Positions 10,251-21,257 of a DNA stretch of 64,000 nt are shown one piece after another. This DNA is from Exophiala sp. HKRS030. Its lineage: Eukaryota > Ascomycota > Eurotiomycetes > Chaetothyriales > Herpotrichiellaceae. The notes beneath the pieces were generated by a model, which did no database searches, was not told the origin of the DNA, and saw only the letters and a list, made by a program, of their open reading frames with translations. The DNA is taken from NCBI GenBank assembly GCA_023897205.1, contig JAHWDD010000004.1:5022001-5086000 (forward strand). Reading direction: 5' to 3'. Position 1 is the first letter of the stretch; the number at the start of each line of letters is the position of its first letter. A program made the position numbers and the translations under genes.

Positions 10251-10844
10251 ATTGTAAGTCAAGTCCTTAGATTGTCTGTCTGAGCGGATCGTTACACCGA
10301 GGGAGCCCCAAGACATAAGAACGAAATATCTAAGATGCAGACGAGGACAATATGTTAATTCCAACGGTGTCAGCCTTTTGAGGCCTCCTCCAAGAAATAG
10401 GAAAAATGCGAAGAGGTATTGCTCAATCCTTCGGGCCTCGGTCAAAAACATGTGCATTGACTGTGCTCTCGTTGATCAGAGAATTCAATTACTATGTTTT
10501 TTTTGGTCTAAATCACCTACCTCTGCTCTATGCACAGTATTTCGTGGTGGTAATGGCGACTAGGCATGGCTGATCATCCCGATACGAAATACGAGATCAG
10601 GCAGACCAGTGTCCCCACTTTACCCTCCTCGAGAAGCCCCGTTCTACTCTAGGTATGGAAACTGGGTCCAGCCTGTAGGTGGGAGTTCGGATCAAGTTCG
10701 ACTTGTTGGTTGCTCCATGCCGAATCAGGCACGTATACTCCGTATTTGAATAGTGATAACACCGAGAGACCCAAGTAGTGATAATGTTGTGGTAACAGCC
10801 AAGGGTGCATATAAAGCCGGCGGCAACAATATCAGGCCGAGTCT
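10251..10844. other. Intergenic region
   Basis: Promoter of the DUF829 gene and terminator side of the acetyltransferase. A TACTCCGTA element lies at 10736-10744 with complementary A/T flanks. Confidence 0.45.
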
Positions 10845-12059
10845 CTAACACCAGGCATATTTTTCATTCGCTAGCCAGACAAGGTCTTGGTCCTGACCCG
10901 AGGGGTTAGCAGTCCAGCGTAGACTGCATAAGTGTTCCTTGTCTCTTGTGACAACCTCTACCCGGCCTTGCTCCTCTCCGCGCAAATGTTGTGCCGCAGA
11001 TATCGTCAAGTCAGACGGATCCCATACTTCGACACCGGCTGTCATACCATATAGATTCGCTTCCAGTTGCGCTCTCAAGAGTAAAGCTGCCATTGCGGCT
11101 TGTGCCTTTGGCGAGTGCCTAACCGAATCCGGAATGATGCTGTGCAGGATATGCAATTGGAAGTCCTTTTCTTGTGCAGCGTAGACTCGACACCAGACCA
11201 AGGCAATGCCAGTGTCGCGATGAATTGCACCCTTGATCTTGGGGTCCCCTTTCCCCAGTAACTTGGTCTGGAATTCATCACGCACAAAATGCCATATGAA
11301 GTGCGCCATATCAGGACGAATGGAGACGAATGTTGAGTCTGGATTGTCTCTTGATTGTGCTAAAAGTCGCTGTTCAAGGTAGTCGGCTGCGGGAATTTGC
11401 TGCAAGTCCGAAAGCGTCAAGTCTTCAACGACTGGCAAAGCCGTCCTTGTAGTGTCATAGGTCAGACGGTCGACTGGCGCCAAATGAATATGGTTGCTGG
11501 GGAAGACTTTCCAGCCGTGTTTGGCATAGAAGTTTGGCCCAATGTCAGAGAAGAGGACGGAGAAAGGACTCCTTTGTTGTTCAGGTTGTCCCCAAGTTTC
11601 CAGTCTCTTGCCCAAATCAGCCATCATGCGGCCAGCATAACCCTTTCCGCGGTACTCAGGCCGTGTATAGACAGAAGCAATGCCATGCGCACGAACTCTT
11701 TCAAGTTTTCCTCCCCGCGCAATATAGCCGCGTACATGGATACTCTCACACGAAGCAAGGATAGGCCGAGATCCATCGGGATTTACTGGCAGGGTAGCAG
11801 AAGTCAGAATCCACCCAGTGATGCCACCATTTTCTGTGAGCTCGACCTCCTGCAGGTATGTTTCTCTGTCGAGGTATTGAGCCATCGTCAGAGGCCCCTT
11901 CCACTCGTCAGCATTGAGATATGCAGTTTGAACATATTCGAGGAGCGTGGCAGGCTCAAGCGAAAGGTCGGGAGATTGTGAGTATGGCTGGGCTCGCGGC
12001 TCAACAGCAGGAGGCTTCGAAGTCTTGACTTGGTTGAAAGGTGTGTTCGAGGAGGCCAT
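10845..12059 (-). CDS. GNAT acetyltransferase, LYC1-like (lysine N6-acetyltransferase family)
   Basis: A 404-residue intronless frame from ATG 12059. Residues about 100-190 are a GNAT fold with the acetyl-CoA loop in PEYRGKGYAGRMM (R/QxxGxG/A) and the following helix, then SVLFSDIGPNFYAKHGWKVFP. This arrangement and the overall length are those of the fungal LYC1 family, whose founding member in Yarrowia acetylates lysine at N6 in the first step of acetyl-lysine catabolism. The C-terminal half ends with the LRWTANPSGQDQDLVWLANEKYAWC tail typical of the family. Lysine as substrate is inferred from the family only. Expected in the cytosol. Confidence 0.85.
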   Translation of the reverse strand: MASSNTPFNQVKTSKPPAVEPRAQPYSQSPDLSLEPATLLEYVQTAYLNADEWKGPLTMAQYLDRETYLQEVELTENGGITGWILTSATLPVNPDGSRPILASCESIHVRGYIARGGKLERVRAHGIASVYTRPEYRGKGYAGRMMADLGKRLETWGQPEQQRSPFSVLFSDIGPNFYAKHGWKVFPSNHIHLAPVDRLTYDTTRTALPVVEDLTLSDLQQIPAADYLEQRLLAQSRDNPDSTFVSIRPDMAHFIWHFVRDEFQTKLLGKGDPKIKGAIHRDTGIALVWCRVYAAQEKDFQLHILHSIIPDSVRHSPKAQAAMAALLLRAQLEANLYGMTAGVEVWDPSDLTISAAQHLRGEEQGRVEVVTRDKEHLCSLRWTANPSGQDQDLVWLANEKYAWC

Positions 12060-13313
12060 GGTTCTGGCCGAACAAAGTTCCTGGAGTTAGACAAACTGTC
12101 AAAGAATGAGTAGACGCTGTCTGATCACGAGCAAAGGAAAGGTATTGAAAGTGTGAATATGTAGAATGATCATAAGGCGTAAATAACATCACTTGCTTAG
12201 GGATCTGAAGGGCGCGGGGGAGACGATCATTCTTCTGCAGCGAATGCGAGAGTTTTGAGCACAGCGTCGATGCATTCACCATCAATATCTCTGCAGTGTC
12301 TCCGCAAGATGAGAAGTCCAAAAGAATGAGCCAGGAGACATCGAGGTTGGTGATACAGCCCAGGTCAGTGTCAGTGCGCAGCGGCGAGGATAAGACAAGA
12401 TACTCGTAATGGCATAGTACGAGTACAAGGACAAGATCTACAGCGCCCATTTCCCCCCTGGTGCCTTTGAATGTATTTATATCGTTCCTCGCCCAACTTC
12501 TTCCATCTCGTCATGCACCGCGGATATCCAGATGCCTCATTTTTAAACTCGCTACCAATCTTTGGTTCAGCCCAGGCAGAAATGGTGGTACCGGCCAGTG
12601 TCTTCTGCCTGTTGGTTGCCCCTCGCGTCCATTATCCGTCTATTGAAAGGTTTGAGAGTCGGTGGTCCAGTAGGATTTCTGCCACACCTGAACTGCCTCC
12701 CATCACTTTCCCCTCCCAACTTCACTTCTTCACTCGGTCAGAGATTTATGCCTCACCTCTGGGAATGTAGCATCGCGTCGCGTCATTGTTGCCCTGTTCC
12801 TGCGCCTATTCCGCGACCTCGTGCTCACCACCTGCTTACTGACTTCGCCCACGGCTGTCCTTCCCACCGTGGGATACTCTCCTTGTGAAGTCACCATCAC
12901 AATCTTGATCGCTCTCACGGAATACAGTGGCTTTTCCATTCTTTGTTCTGCACTATTGACAGCCTCTTTCCTCAGGATACATCGCGACTCCTGATGACAG
13001 CCGTGATCCAATTTTGTGGTCATCCCGGTGCTGTTCATGCGCCTTGATTGTCGGGTTCTGTCAAGCCTCACCCGACAGCAGTTCGCTCACCTGCGCCTAG
13101 TTCATCATTGCCTGAGTCTTTCGGTCACCGGTCATAGAGAACGAGCCATTAACACAGTAAGTGTTTGTCTTTGACTATTTATTTCACCTTTTAGACCTGC
13201 CATGCCTCCATGTGTCCTGGCCCCTTTACTCACATTACTCCGTTGAAGAGAATATTCTAGTCAGCATGTTTCGTCGAGGATACTTTGTTACTGATCTTCG
13301 CTTTCGTTCTAGG
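12060..13313. other. Long divergent promoter region with a likely 5'-UTR intron
   Basis: It separates the LYC1-like gene (left) and the RBR ligase gene (right). A GTAAGT donor at 13157 and a TTCTAG acceptor ending at 13312 bracket a likely 5'-UTR intron whose acceptor sits one base before the preferred ligase ATG at 13314. The rest shows pyrimidine-rich stretches typical of fungal promoters and no supported gene. Confidence 0.5.
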
Positions 13314-16199
13314 ATGCCGAAAGACGGTGGTCACGACGACGAAGTTGCGGTCGCGCTTCCACGTCCAGATCCACATGGAAGAGTAGTCATCGAGATTTCT
13401 GATGATGAGTCTGACCATGAACTCATAGCTGATCATCAGGTAGCTTGGCATGACAACGGCGACAATGACTTGCGTCTTACGACCACCCACGATAGTCTGC
13501 CAATTTGTGGAGACAAGCCCAGTCCGATCCAAAGTCCTCATGCATACAAGCGTGCCAAAATCGAAGCCGACATAGCCCCCAACCCCGGACACCTCAACTT
13601 GAATCCGAACCGAGACCAATATCCCGAAACACAGGTATATCGCCGTTGGCATGGCTCTCGGGACGGGCCACATCCATTTCAGCGAGGTGCGGTGGCAGCT
13701 CAACCGACTTACCAAGAAACAGAAGTGCAAGAAAGTGGCGAAGCATCTTCAAGTCGCGTCCCCCTAAACTCGCGGTTGCCACAGGCAGATGCAGAGTTGA
13801 GACCGCCATATTATGTAGATGGCTGCTTTGAGGTAAAGATGTACAATGGTCCAGGCTTTGAGCAGTTTCCTGTTGTGCTAGGCACTGTAAAAGGCCACCA
13901 AGAGATTTGTAACAAGTGGGATGCAAAAGAAACTAAGAGATTGCAAAGAAAGGCTGCAAGACTACAACGAGAGCTCTATTCCCTCAATGATCCGACCTAC
14001 GACCCTGACCATATCGACCAGAATGATCGTGAGACGGACGCTTCCAGTGAATTTGAAGATTGCTGTCTCGAAAGTGTAAGGGGGGTTTTCCCAGACATTG
14101 AAGTTGCTTTCGTTGAGAAGGAAATCGAAGCCATCGCAGAGGCTGTGAAACCTGACATCCACGATGTTGTTATCAGACCAGAATTCGCACTTGTTGCACA
14201 GACTATCATCGACGAGGTCTTGGAGATGAATACGTACCCGAAAGAAGACATCACTACCTCATTGAGTAGTCAGGACCCTGCTCCTGACAACGGTACAGGT
14301 ATCACAATCACTTGGGATCGCGATCTCGAAAAAGATGCTATGTATCTCAAGGATGCCGTCATCTTGGTGGCGAAGACCTTTGATCATGTGCCGACGCATT
14401 ACATCCACAAGGTTGTGGACGAGAAAAAGTCAATCTTCAATGCATACGTTCACCTCCATGAGCAGGAGGAGCAATTCTACTCTCTAGCAAAACGTCCGTA
14501 CGCTCGACTAAGAAATCCTCGAAAGGAGATCGAGAAGAAATACCTGCTCACCTACAACGATCGGCGTATACCATACCAGTATTTTCATCGGGTCAATGAG
14601 CTGCAAGCTGCTAAACAACATGTGGCTCGGGAAGCTATCCAGGACGCCGCCAGAAAGGAAAAAAAGGAGGCCGAGCGAATCAATCTTCTCTGGCACAAAG
14701 AGAATGGTGCCTTGGCCGAATGTCAATGTTGTTTCGACCCGGAGATACCACTCAACCGAATCGTACCTTGTATGGCTGATCAGCAGCATTACTTTTGCTA
14801 TGCATGTGTTGAAAGCCTGGCAAACAGCCAAGTCGGCATGATGAAGCATGAGATGAGGTGTATGGACGTCAGTGGCTGTACTGCTGATCTCTTCAACGAG
14901 CATGTCGGTAAAGCTGTACCGATATTAACATTTGACCGACTGGAGATGAACAGACAACAAGCCGAGGTCATGGCTGCTGGTATTGACGGACTTGAGAAAT
15001 GCAGATGGTGTGACTATCAAGCTATCTGTGACACTGTGGATGAAGATCCAGTCTTCATTTGCCTGAACCCCCAATGCAAGCGTGCAACATGCAGAAAATG
15101 CAACAAGGACAACCACTTGCCAAAGTCCTGTGAAGAAAACAAGCGAGACGGGGAGCTCAGTGGACGCCACAACATCGAGGAGGCTCGATCGGAGGCAATC
15201 ATGCGGACATGTCCCAACAAGAAATGCGGCGTCAAAATCATAAAAGACTTTGGTTGCAACAAAATGGAATGTGTCAAGTGTCATTCGAAAATGTGCTACG
15301 TTTGCAAGCAAGACATCACGTACCTCGGCGGCAATACGTACTGGCATTTCAACAAACCAGACGCCAAATGTCCGCTATACGACCAAGAGGGTGTCGATCG
15401 ACACGAACAAGAGGCCATGGCAGCGGAGCTTGAAGCCATAGAAGAAGCCAAGAAGGTCGATGCCGACGTTGATGAAACTCTGCTTCGAGTCGAATCGGGA
15501 AAACCGCAAAAGCCCAAACTAGATGACCATCCGGCTGCGGACATTTTCTACCAAAATATGATGAATCGAGCCCGGCGTCTCGATCACAATCAACGTCGCG
15601 TTCAAGAACTAAACCAGCGTGTTGCTATCATGCAGAGAGTGAGGCCGGACCCAGAGCAAGCTGCTTTTATTGACCACTTGATCCAGGAAGGACAACAGCA
15701 ACGTCAACAGTTTGTGCATCGGATGAGGAATCTGGAGCCACGCATGGACCAAAACTTCGGCGTACCCTTACACTTCGATGAAAACTTGGGCGCAAGAGTC
15801 AACGTAGATGCGCTTCGAATGGGCTTGGATCCCATCCCTCCACCAGCCCCTCCGGCGATGCACCACGACAGATTTGACCAGTTCCAAGGTCCGGCCAATT
15901 TTCCAGAATACCCAAACCTTCCAATCCCGGCAGTAGCTCCAGGACTTGCAGCACATCCTCGCCCCCCAGCACAACACGCTCCTCCTGCACAAGGTGGACT
16001 TGGACGCGAGCGTCAGATGCACCCAATGCAGTATCGTCCTGACATCGGAGCCGGGGCAAACCAGTGGCTTGAGCAAGCTGTCAATGCTTACGTTAGGAGA
16101 GCGATGGATCCTCGTGCTGCAGCCGCAGATCCCCATGCACCGATTTATGGTTGGCCGGAAAACCCGTACAATGTGATTCCTGGTGGACGTCGTCCTTGA
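13314..16199 (+). CDS. RBR-type E3 ubiquitin ligase, RNF216/TRIAD3-like
   Basis: About 961 residues from ATG 13314; the frame is open back to 13161 but the upstream 51 codons look like a 5'-UTR intron. A disordered N-terminal third is followed by the RING-between-RING unit: RING1 from CQCCFDPEIP, IBR from CRWCDYQAIC through CRKCNKDNH, and RING2 from CPNKKCGVKI. The RING2 Cys in DFGCNKMEC corresponds to the catalytic thioester Cys of RBR ligases. The spacing and the following CYVCKQDITYLGG resemble RNF216. It should accept ubiquitin from an E2 and pass it to substrates in a two-step mechanism. The C-terminus has a coiled-coil-prone Gln/Arg region and a Pro-rich tail. Substrates are unknown. 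Confidence 0.9.
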   Translation: MPKDGGHDDEVAVALPRPDPHGRVVIEISDDESDHELIADHQVAWHDNGDNDLRLTTTHDSLPICGDKPSPIQSPHAYKRAKIEADIAPNPGHLNLNPNRDQYPETQVYRRWHGSRDGPHPFQRGAVAAQPTYQETEVQESGEASSSRVPLNSRLPQADAELRPPYYVDGCFEVKMYNGPGFEQFPVVLGTVKGHQEICNKWDAKETKRLQRKAARLQRELYSLNDPTYDPDHIDQNDRETDASSEFEDCCLESVRGVFPDIEVAFVEKEIEAIAEAVKPDIHDVVIRPEFALVAQTIIDEVLEMNTYPKEDITTSLSSQDPAPDNGTGITITWDRDLEKDAMYLKDAVILVAKTFDHVPTHYIHKVVDEKKSIFNAYVHLHEQEEQFYSLAKRPYARLRNPRKEIEKKYLLTYNDRRIPYQYFHRVNELQAAKQHVAREAIQDAARKEKKEAERINLLWHKENGALAECQCCFDPEIPLNRIVPCMADQQHYFCYACVESLANSQVGMMKHEMRCMDVSGCTADLFNEHVGKAVPILTFDRLEMNRQQAEVMAAGIDGLEKCRWCDYQAICDTVDEDPVFICLNPQCKRATCRKCNKDNHLPKSCEENKRDGELSGRHNIEEARSEAIMRTCPNKKCGVKIIKDFGCNKMECVKCHSKMCYVCKQDITYLGGNTYWHFNKPDAKCPLYDQEGVDRHEQEAMAAELEAIEEAKKVDADVDETLLRVESGKPQKPKLDDHPAADIFYQNMMNRARRLDHNQRRVQELNQRVAIMQRVRPDPEQAAFIDHLIQEGQQQRQQFVHRMRNLEPRMDQNFGVPLHFDENLGARVNVDALRMGLDPIPPPAPPAMHHDRFDQFQGPANFPEYPNLPIPAVAPGLAAHPRPPAQHAPPAQGGLGRERQMHPMQYRPDIGAGANQWLEQAVNAYVRRAMDPRAAAADPHAPIYGWPENPYNVIPGGRRP

Positions 16200-17172
16200 A
16201 GTGGTTGAGTCTCCATTGATGTACGATCGTGTCTCAATGAAGGTAAAATGGACACATAATCATGGCATCAGCGTTCAGCAATTCCTTTTGCAAAACAAAT
16301 ATGGCTGCGGACCACCCGGCCCGTGTTGAACTGAAACAAAAAAAATTACCTTTTTCCCTTTCTTTCGGTGGTCCGACTTTTTTTTGTTTTGTACGTCCCC
16401 CCTTTTTTTCTGCATGTCCGACGGGGGGGCTAGGTTTACAATGGCTGGGGAAATAAAGGACCTGGGCGTCAATCTGAGAAATGGGCGTGCGGAAATGTTA
16501 GATGTCATTCGGCAGGTGATTCATTCAGTCATCGGGCCATGGGTTATGTCACAAGAGGTCCCGGCGAAACAGGGGAGTGTCTTTTGCGTTACGAGACCAT
16601 TAGTGATACACCAGAAATTCAGATTGCATCCGTGAGTTGTGACGGCCCCTGCGAGCTCAGATTACAATTGCACCGAGTCCTTTTAGTTTATTGAAAATTT
16701 AGAAAATGGAAAAAAAAGTAGCAACGGGTATTAGCTTCAGACGTTCATATGATCTGTTTGCAAGGACTTTGGCGACGACAATAATCAGGCGTCTTTTATG
16801 ATGGTTTTAGAGTGTGCTCAGATGGAGATACTATTCTATTAGAATGCGGCCCCCCTGAATCTCGGACCACGTCGCCATATGGTCAGGAGGTCGAGTCTCT
16901 TCCCATGTGATGTATAGGTATGATTATGATAGTGGTGGGTGGCGACAAACAGGGCGTTTCTCTGTGGATATATCGTGCTTGTGCTTTGTCTCATATCCTT
17001 CTTGCCTGAGACCGAATCCCCTCACAGGGTTTTCACGCCGATGCCAGTTTCTGCGCGGGAGTCGGTGTGAGGGTGCCCCCCCCCCGGGCCGGTTCCTTTG
17101 GCGGTGGAAATTACTGTAGATCATACTTCGATCTGAAGCGACAGAAAGATTTTTGGTTTGGAAAAAAAAATT
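16200..17172. other. Convergent 3' region with homopolymer runs
   Basis: Between the convergent RBR ligase and REV7 genes. Runs of T and C occur at about 16375-16430 and a C run at about 17078-17086. Short frames have no recognisable domains. Confidence 0.5.
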
Positions 17173-18204
17173 TCATCTATCTCGTTGATAATCGGTCATG
17201 GCGCCTCCTTGAGGTTTACGGTTCACGTCTGGCGGCTCGAGATCGTATTCTTTATCCGCTGGACGGTCGACCTTGGCCGTGCCGGCGCCGTCGGAGGAAG
17301 CGAAATTCACCCGTCGTGTCCCTACGGCACCGGGCTGCGGTACTGCTCGAAGGTCGTACTCGAACTTGGCCGCGGACTCTTCAACCCACACCTCCATACG
17401 CAATTCGCCCGTCTCGAGACGGCGGACCACGTGCGTTTGGGCCGATGACGACGAGGTACCTTCTGCGTCACCTGCACGGCGGTCGCCAGCAGCGGATGCT
17501 GTGTCCGTGGCAGTAGCAGTGGAAGGGCGTGTTTCGGCGGCCATCCATCTCCGCTCGTCGGGTTCGAGCATCCCCACGGGTCTGTCGGCGTCGTCCTTGA
17601 CTTCCATGGCGAGGGTGAAGCTACACTCCGGCGCGTTGAGGCCCTGGGGCAGTGGTTTGAGTTTGCCCGCGGCCGTGCTGATCCGTGCGAGCGTCGCGCG
17701 GAAGTTGGCCTCGAGGTCGGCGACGTTGAGTCCCTCGGCGAGTGGTGGCCATTGGTCAGTACCGGTCGTCTCGGGCGGTGACGTCGTCGTCGTGTCGACA
17801 AAGGGGGTGTCGCGGTCGATCTTGGCGACGGACGGGATCGAGTGTAGATCGAACGTCCATTTCTCGAGGACGCGGTGGCCCCGACACTCGTAGATGCACA
17901 GGGAGACCCTCTCGACGGTGTTTTTCTCGAGCTGGTCCCGCACGGCGGAGATGGCGTCGTTGATCCACGCGCAGACGGCGGGGTGTCGGTTCTGCCGCAC
18001 GGCGTAGTTGTACGCCCGCACCGAGAGGAAGCTGATGGGCGGGTAGATGCGGCGGAGGAAGATGATGTGGTGTGTGGCCACGGTCAAAAAGGATGAGATG
18101 GTTTCAACCAACCCTTTATGGGTGGAGAGAAGACTGGGAGTGGTGGTGGTGGTGGTCGGTTGAATCGATGGCGGTGCGAGTATCGGAGGTGGTGTTTCTG
18201 CCAT
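17173..18204 (-). CDS. REV7: HORMA-domain protein REV7 (MAD2L2), DNA polymerase zeta subunit
   Basis: A 343-residue intronless frame from ATG 18204. After a Pro/Thr-rich leader with six Thr in a row, the HORMA domain starts near residue 28 and includes FLTVATHHIIFLRRIYPPISF, then RQNRHPAVCAWINDAI and TVERVSLCIYEC, which match REV7 closely. REV7 links Rev3 and Rev1 in translesion synthesis by closing its safety-belt around a peptide of the catalytic subunit; it acts in the nucleus. At 343 residues it is over 100 longer than human MAD2L2 (211); the extra sequence lies as linkers (a Thr/Pro segment near 140-155, a Ser/Ala-rich segment near 230-260) and a C-terminal tail. Disordered insertions of this kind occur in fungal homologues. 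Confidence 0.9.
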   Translation of the reverse strand: MAETPPPILAPPSIQPTTTTTTPSLLSTHKGLVETISSFLTVATHHIIFLRRIYPPISFLSVRAYNYAVRQNRHPAVCAWINDAISAVRDQLEKNTVERVSLCIYECRGHRVLEKWTFDLHSIPSVAKIDRDTPFVDTTTTSPPETTGTDQWPPLAEGLNVADLEANFRATLARISTAAGKLKPLPQGLNAPECSFTLAMEVKDDADRPVGMLEPDERRWMAAETRPSTATATDTASAAGDRRAGDAEGTSSSSAQTHVVRRLETGELRMEVWVEESAAKFEYDLRAVPQPGAVGTRRVNFASSDGAGTAKVDRPADKEYDLEPPDVNRKPQGGAMTDYQRDR

Positions 18205-18662
18205 GTTCGCTTATCATGAAGCATTGATTCGAAGTGTAAGTTGATCAAGGGTCTTGAGTTGTGGTTCTGGTGCTGGTATCATGGTCTGCAGATACCTACC
18301 ACCGGTGATTGAATATCTGGATTCCACACATCAGGACAGGAGAAACTGAAAGAATCCTACGCTCAGAGCCATTGCAGATTGCTATGATACTTCGCGTGCT
18401 GGTTGAGAGTCGGTGCAACATAGTAAATTAGGCAGTGTTGAATTGGTGTTGTTGCTAACGGGCCAATCATGAACGTCATTATTTTTTATTCCTACGTCTC
18501 GAAACGCGGGATTGGATGGTTAACGCCTTTACAAGGACCCCCTTAATACTGGCGGTCAACACAACAACATCGAATGCCTCTACATAAGTCCAATCGAGGG
18601 AGCATCACTTCACCACCTTCACTCAGCCTCGAAAAAATAAACAAAAAGTCCTGCTAGGAAAC

Positions 18663-18912
18663 AAAAAGTTTGGAAGGTCGAACCCCCGGCTCTGCTGTTA
18701 CTTATCCCGACTATGACCTTTCACACCTCCCTTTGAAGAAGAGATGCTACAGTAGCCATGGAAACCTGCCAGACTCCCGGTTTTAATCCCACTAGGCGAA
18801 GTTTCCAAGGATAAGCCCAACCTCCAAACCATTAGGACAAAGTCGCTATTCGACGCGGTGAGTCTTTGGTAGTGGGCCATCAAGGCGATACTTTGTTGAG
18901 GGAAAATTCACT
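18663..18912 (-). repeat. Dispersed repeat, copy A (homologous to 55428-55729 in inverted orientation)
   Basis: The reverse complement of this stretch aligns along its whole length with 55428-55729. Shared blocks in order include CTCAACAAAG, GGTTTGGAGG, GGGCTTATCCTTGGAAAC, GTGG(G)ATTAAA, GGCAGGTTTCCATG, GGTCATAGTCGGGATAAGTA and CTCCAAA/TTCCAAA followed by a run of five T. Near its end is a GGTTCGACC box like a Pol III B box. No coding frame is convincing. It lies between REV7 and the ceramidase gene. It may be a SINE-like or other small non-autonomous element; the class is not established. Confidence 0.8.
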
Positions 18913-19254
18913 TTTATAATATGTAAAGTGTGAATTTCCTGGTGGGATCACTTAGGTGAATATATACTTAGTACTCCGTATGTGCAAGTCAGGTAGGTAT
19001 ACCGCCCTGCGAACAGGGGACTGTGGCATTGAGATAAGGTCACAGATCATTGGAAGTATACGTAGCACCAACAAGCCAAAAGCATGAGAGAAAGTAAGGT
19101 AAGCATTCATTCAGGCTGCGCTCAAATGTTGGGGGTATCATGCTATCTAGTACTCGACACTTGCTAAACTCACACGCAAACATTGAGCATGTCCATTCGC
19201 CATTCCTATGCAATTCAAAAGTGTTCCTTAGCGAGTGTGATGCAATGTGCGGAT

Positions 19255-20392
19255 TCATTTCGTCTTCTTAGTGTTTCCATTCGCATGACCGTTCTCCAGG
19301 CTACCGTTGATGGCTCCACTGCAATTTTTCTCCTTGCTGGGAGGATCCGAGATCCTGACGACTTCAGGTAGCTGAAAGAATCTGTCCCAGACCAGGCGGA
19401 AATGTTCTTGGTCGCCATTGAGAACGTGTCGCAGATGAATGGCCCAGAGAATGTAAAAATATGCGCCGATCCCGGCCATGAGATGCCACCAGCCGTGACC
19501 CTCAAGGAAGAAGCCCCAGGGCATACCTAGTTCTCGACGCCATTTACGTAGGGTCGAGCAGTACTGGTTGTCCAGGTTCCAGATTCCGAATCCAGCCAAA
19601 AAGATGGATACTCCAAAAACAACAAAAAACCACATGGTTCGGAGTATCTCCATGTCTCTTTTATTCTCATAGTCTTGCTCCTCTTTGGTCATCACCGGCA
19701 GACCCTTTCTTACTCTTTCTAGACGGTGTCTCTCTTCGGTTTGTCGCAGAGAAGGGCGCAAACTAAACTCCATACTGTACAAGCTCCGTAGAACAATAAA
19801 CAAGGTGAGAAAGGCGTAGACGGTCTGATGGAAGACCGGGTCTTGTAGGTAGTGGTAGTACAAGGTAATCGCAGCGCAGAAGGCGAGGAGAAAGAGGCCT
19901 AGGGCTACTTGGTGGGTTGCTGGGCGGGAATAAGACAAGCTCGCGTAAGCCATCAGGCACGTTGTGTAAATCATGTTTAGTTCGTCGACGAGTTGCCATG
20001 GATCTAAATATCCCAGTCAGCCTTGTCGCATGTTTTACGAGTCGAAGGGTTGGTTACATTTCAACGTTGTGTGGAACATAAAACTTCCGAAGCCGACAAG
20101 GAAGTATCCAAAGTATGCGACCTCGAACACAGTGTCATGGCCTTGATTCTTACAACTCTTGACACCTTTGTATGCAAGGTATATGAACATGAGATTCGTT
20201 AGGGTATTGATGATCTCGGCGGAATAGTAGGTCGCATAGTAGTCCTATGAGAGGGCTCGTTAGTATCCGGCGTCGCGCACCGTTGGACATCTCTCGTACC
20301 TCTTCACACCATTGTAGAGTCGATGTGACCGGGTCCCAGTAGCCTGGCTGGTCTGGAGGAGGGTAAGGGATTGAGGGTAGCCATGAGGGCAT
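19255..20392 (-). CDS. Alkaline ceramidase (phytoceramidase family)
   Basis: Three exons: 20392-20300, 20244-20058 and 20003-19255, with introns of 55 and 54 bp (GTACGA...CATAG and GTAACC...TTTAG); 342 residues. The protein opens with PDQPGYWDPVTSTLQWCEE, then DYYATYYSAEIINTLTN and the His-containing FGSFMFHTTLKY, PWQLVDELNMIYTTCLM, and near the C-terminus EGHGWWHLMAGIGAYFY. These are the conserved blocks and zinc-binding Ser/Asp/His positions of YPC1/YDC1/ACER enzymes. It should hydrolyse phytoceramide or dihydroceramide to the sphingoid base and fatty acid in the ER or Golgi membrane, with about seven membrane segments. The C-terminal tail ends in Lys-rich NTKKTK, compatible with ER retention. 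Confidence 0.93.
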
Positions 20393-21257
20393 TCTTGCAG
20401 CCAGTGTTGGGTCAGCTCAATCGGGTGTTGTGAAGCTTAGAAGTTTGGCATATCGGACAAGAACTGAGAGTACAAGTAGCGAGAGGTGTGCGAAGCAAGA
20501 TCTTTTTTAAGACATCCGGATGGTGCGGGTGTGCAGGCGGAAACAGCGTCCAACGCGAATATTCTGCTGACAGTAGGCAATATTGACTTATTAAATACTA
20601 GTGGAGCAGGCTTGCTGTGATTCTTTTTGGCGACGTCAAGGTCGAGTCAAACGAATGTGACGTACGATACTGCGCTCAATATGCATGCATACGAAATACG
20701 TAGTGGCGTTGGCCCATTTCGGGGCCCATTAGGCTGATCGTTTTGACCCGAGGACGGCGTTTTGTGCCTGACACGTGAAGCGCTGAAAGGCTGGCGGAGG
20801 ACGAACCGTGCCCGATAGTGGCGGTCCAGCTGCAAAGAAGAACATTGTGACCCTCCGGATTTTGAGGGGCGAGGCACCTCGATCCCGGCTGAAGACGCAA
20901 GCCCGTGTTGTTTTCCAAGAGGTGTACGGAATGCGAGTACTGTAGTCAAGCCTCTTGCTTCCAAAGGCACGGAGTACAAGTTTGACTCAATCTAAGGCTG
21001 AGAGGCAGCCTTCTCTACGCCGGTCAGTCTCCATCCCGGCAGGTTCGGCAAAGCATCCTTAAGCAAAGATTGTGCCGTGCCACCACTGCTCTTATCGCCC
21101 ACCAAGCCTATCAAGCCTAGCCTGCACTTAACTCCATACCTGACCTGAGGCAACACGTTTTCTTCACACGCATCGGACAGACCTCGGTCACTTCAAACAG
21201 AGGTTCAAAATCTCAGTTGTTGGTTCATCTCTTTGAGTCGACTTTGGCTCCATCAAG
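20393..21257. other. Divergent promoter region
   Basis: It separates the ceramidase gene and the prefoldin gene and must contain both promoters. A small minus-strand frame at 20647-20979 has no recognisable domain and was not called. Confidence 0.5.

Noticed and set aside
13161..13313. N-terminal extension of the RBR ligase by 51 codons
   Set aside because: A GTAAGT donor at 13157 and a TTCTAG acceptor at 13312 indicate a 5'-UTR intron; the extension has no family-like sequence.
17273..17893. 206-codon plus-strand frame
   Set aside because: Antisense shadow of the REV7 gene, GC-rich and without recognisable domains.
18698..18883. 61-codon frame in repeat copy A that resembles the 83-codon frame at 55389-55640 in copy B
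   Set aside because: The similarity follows from the DNA homology of the two copies; the frames are broken by length changes and do not share a common start or end.
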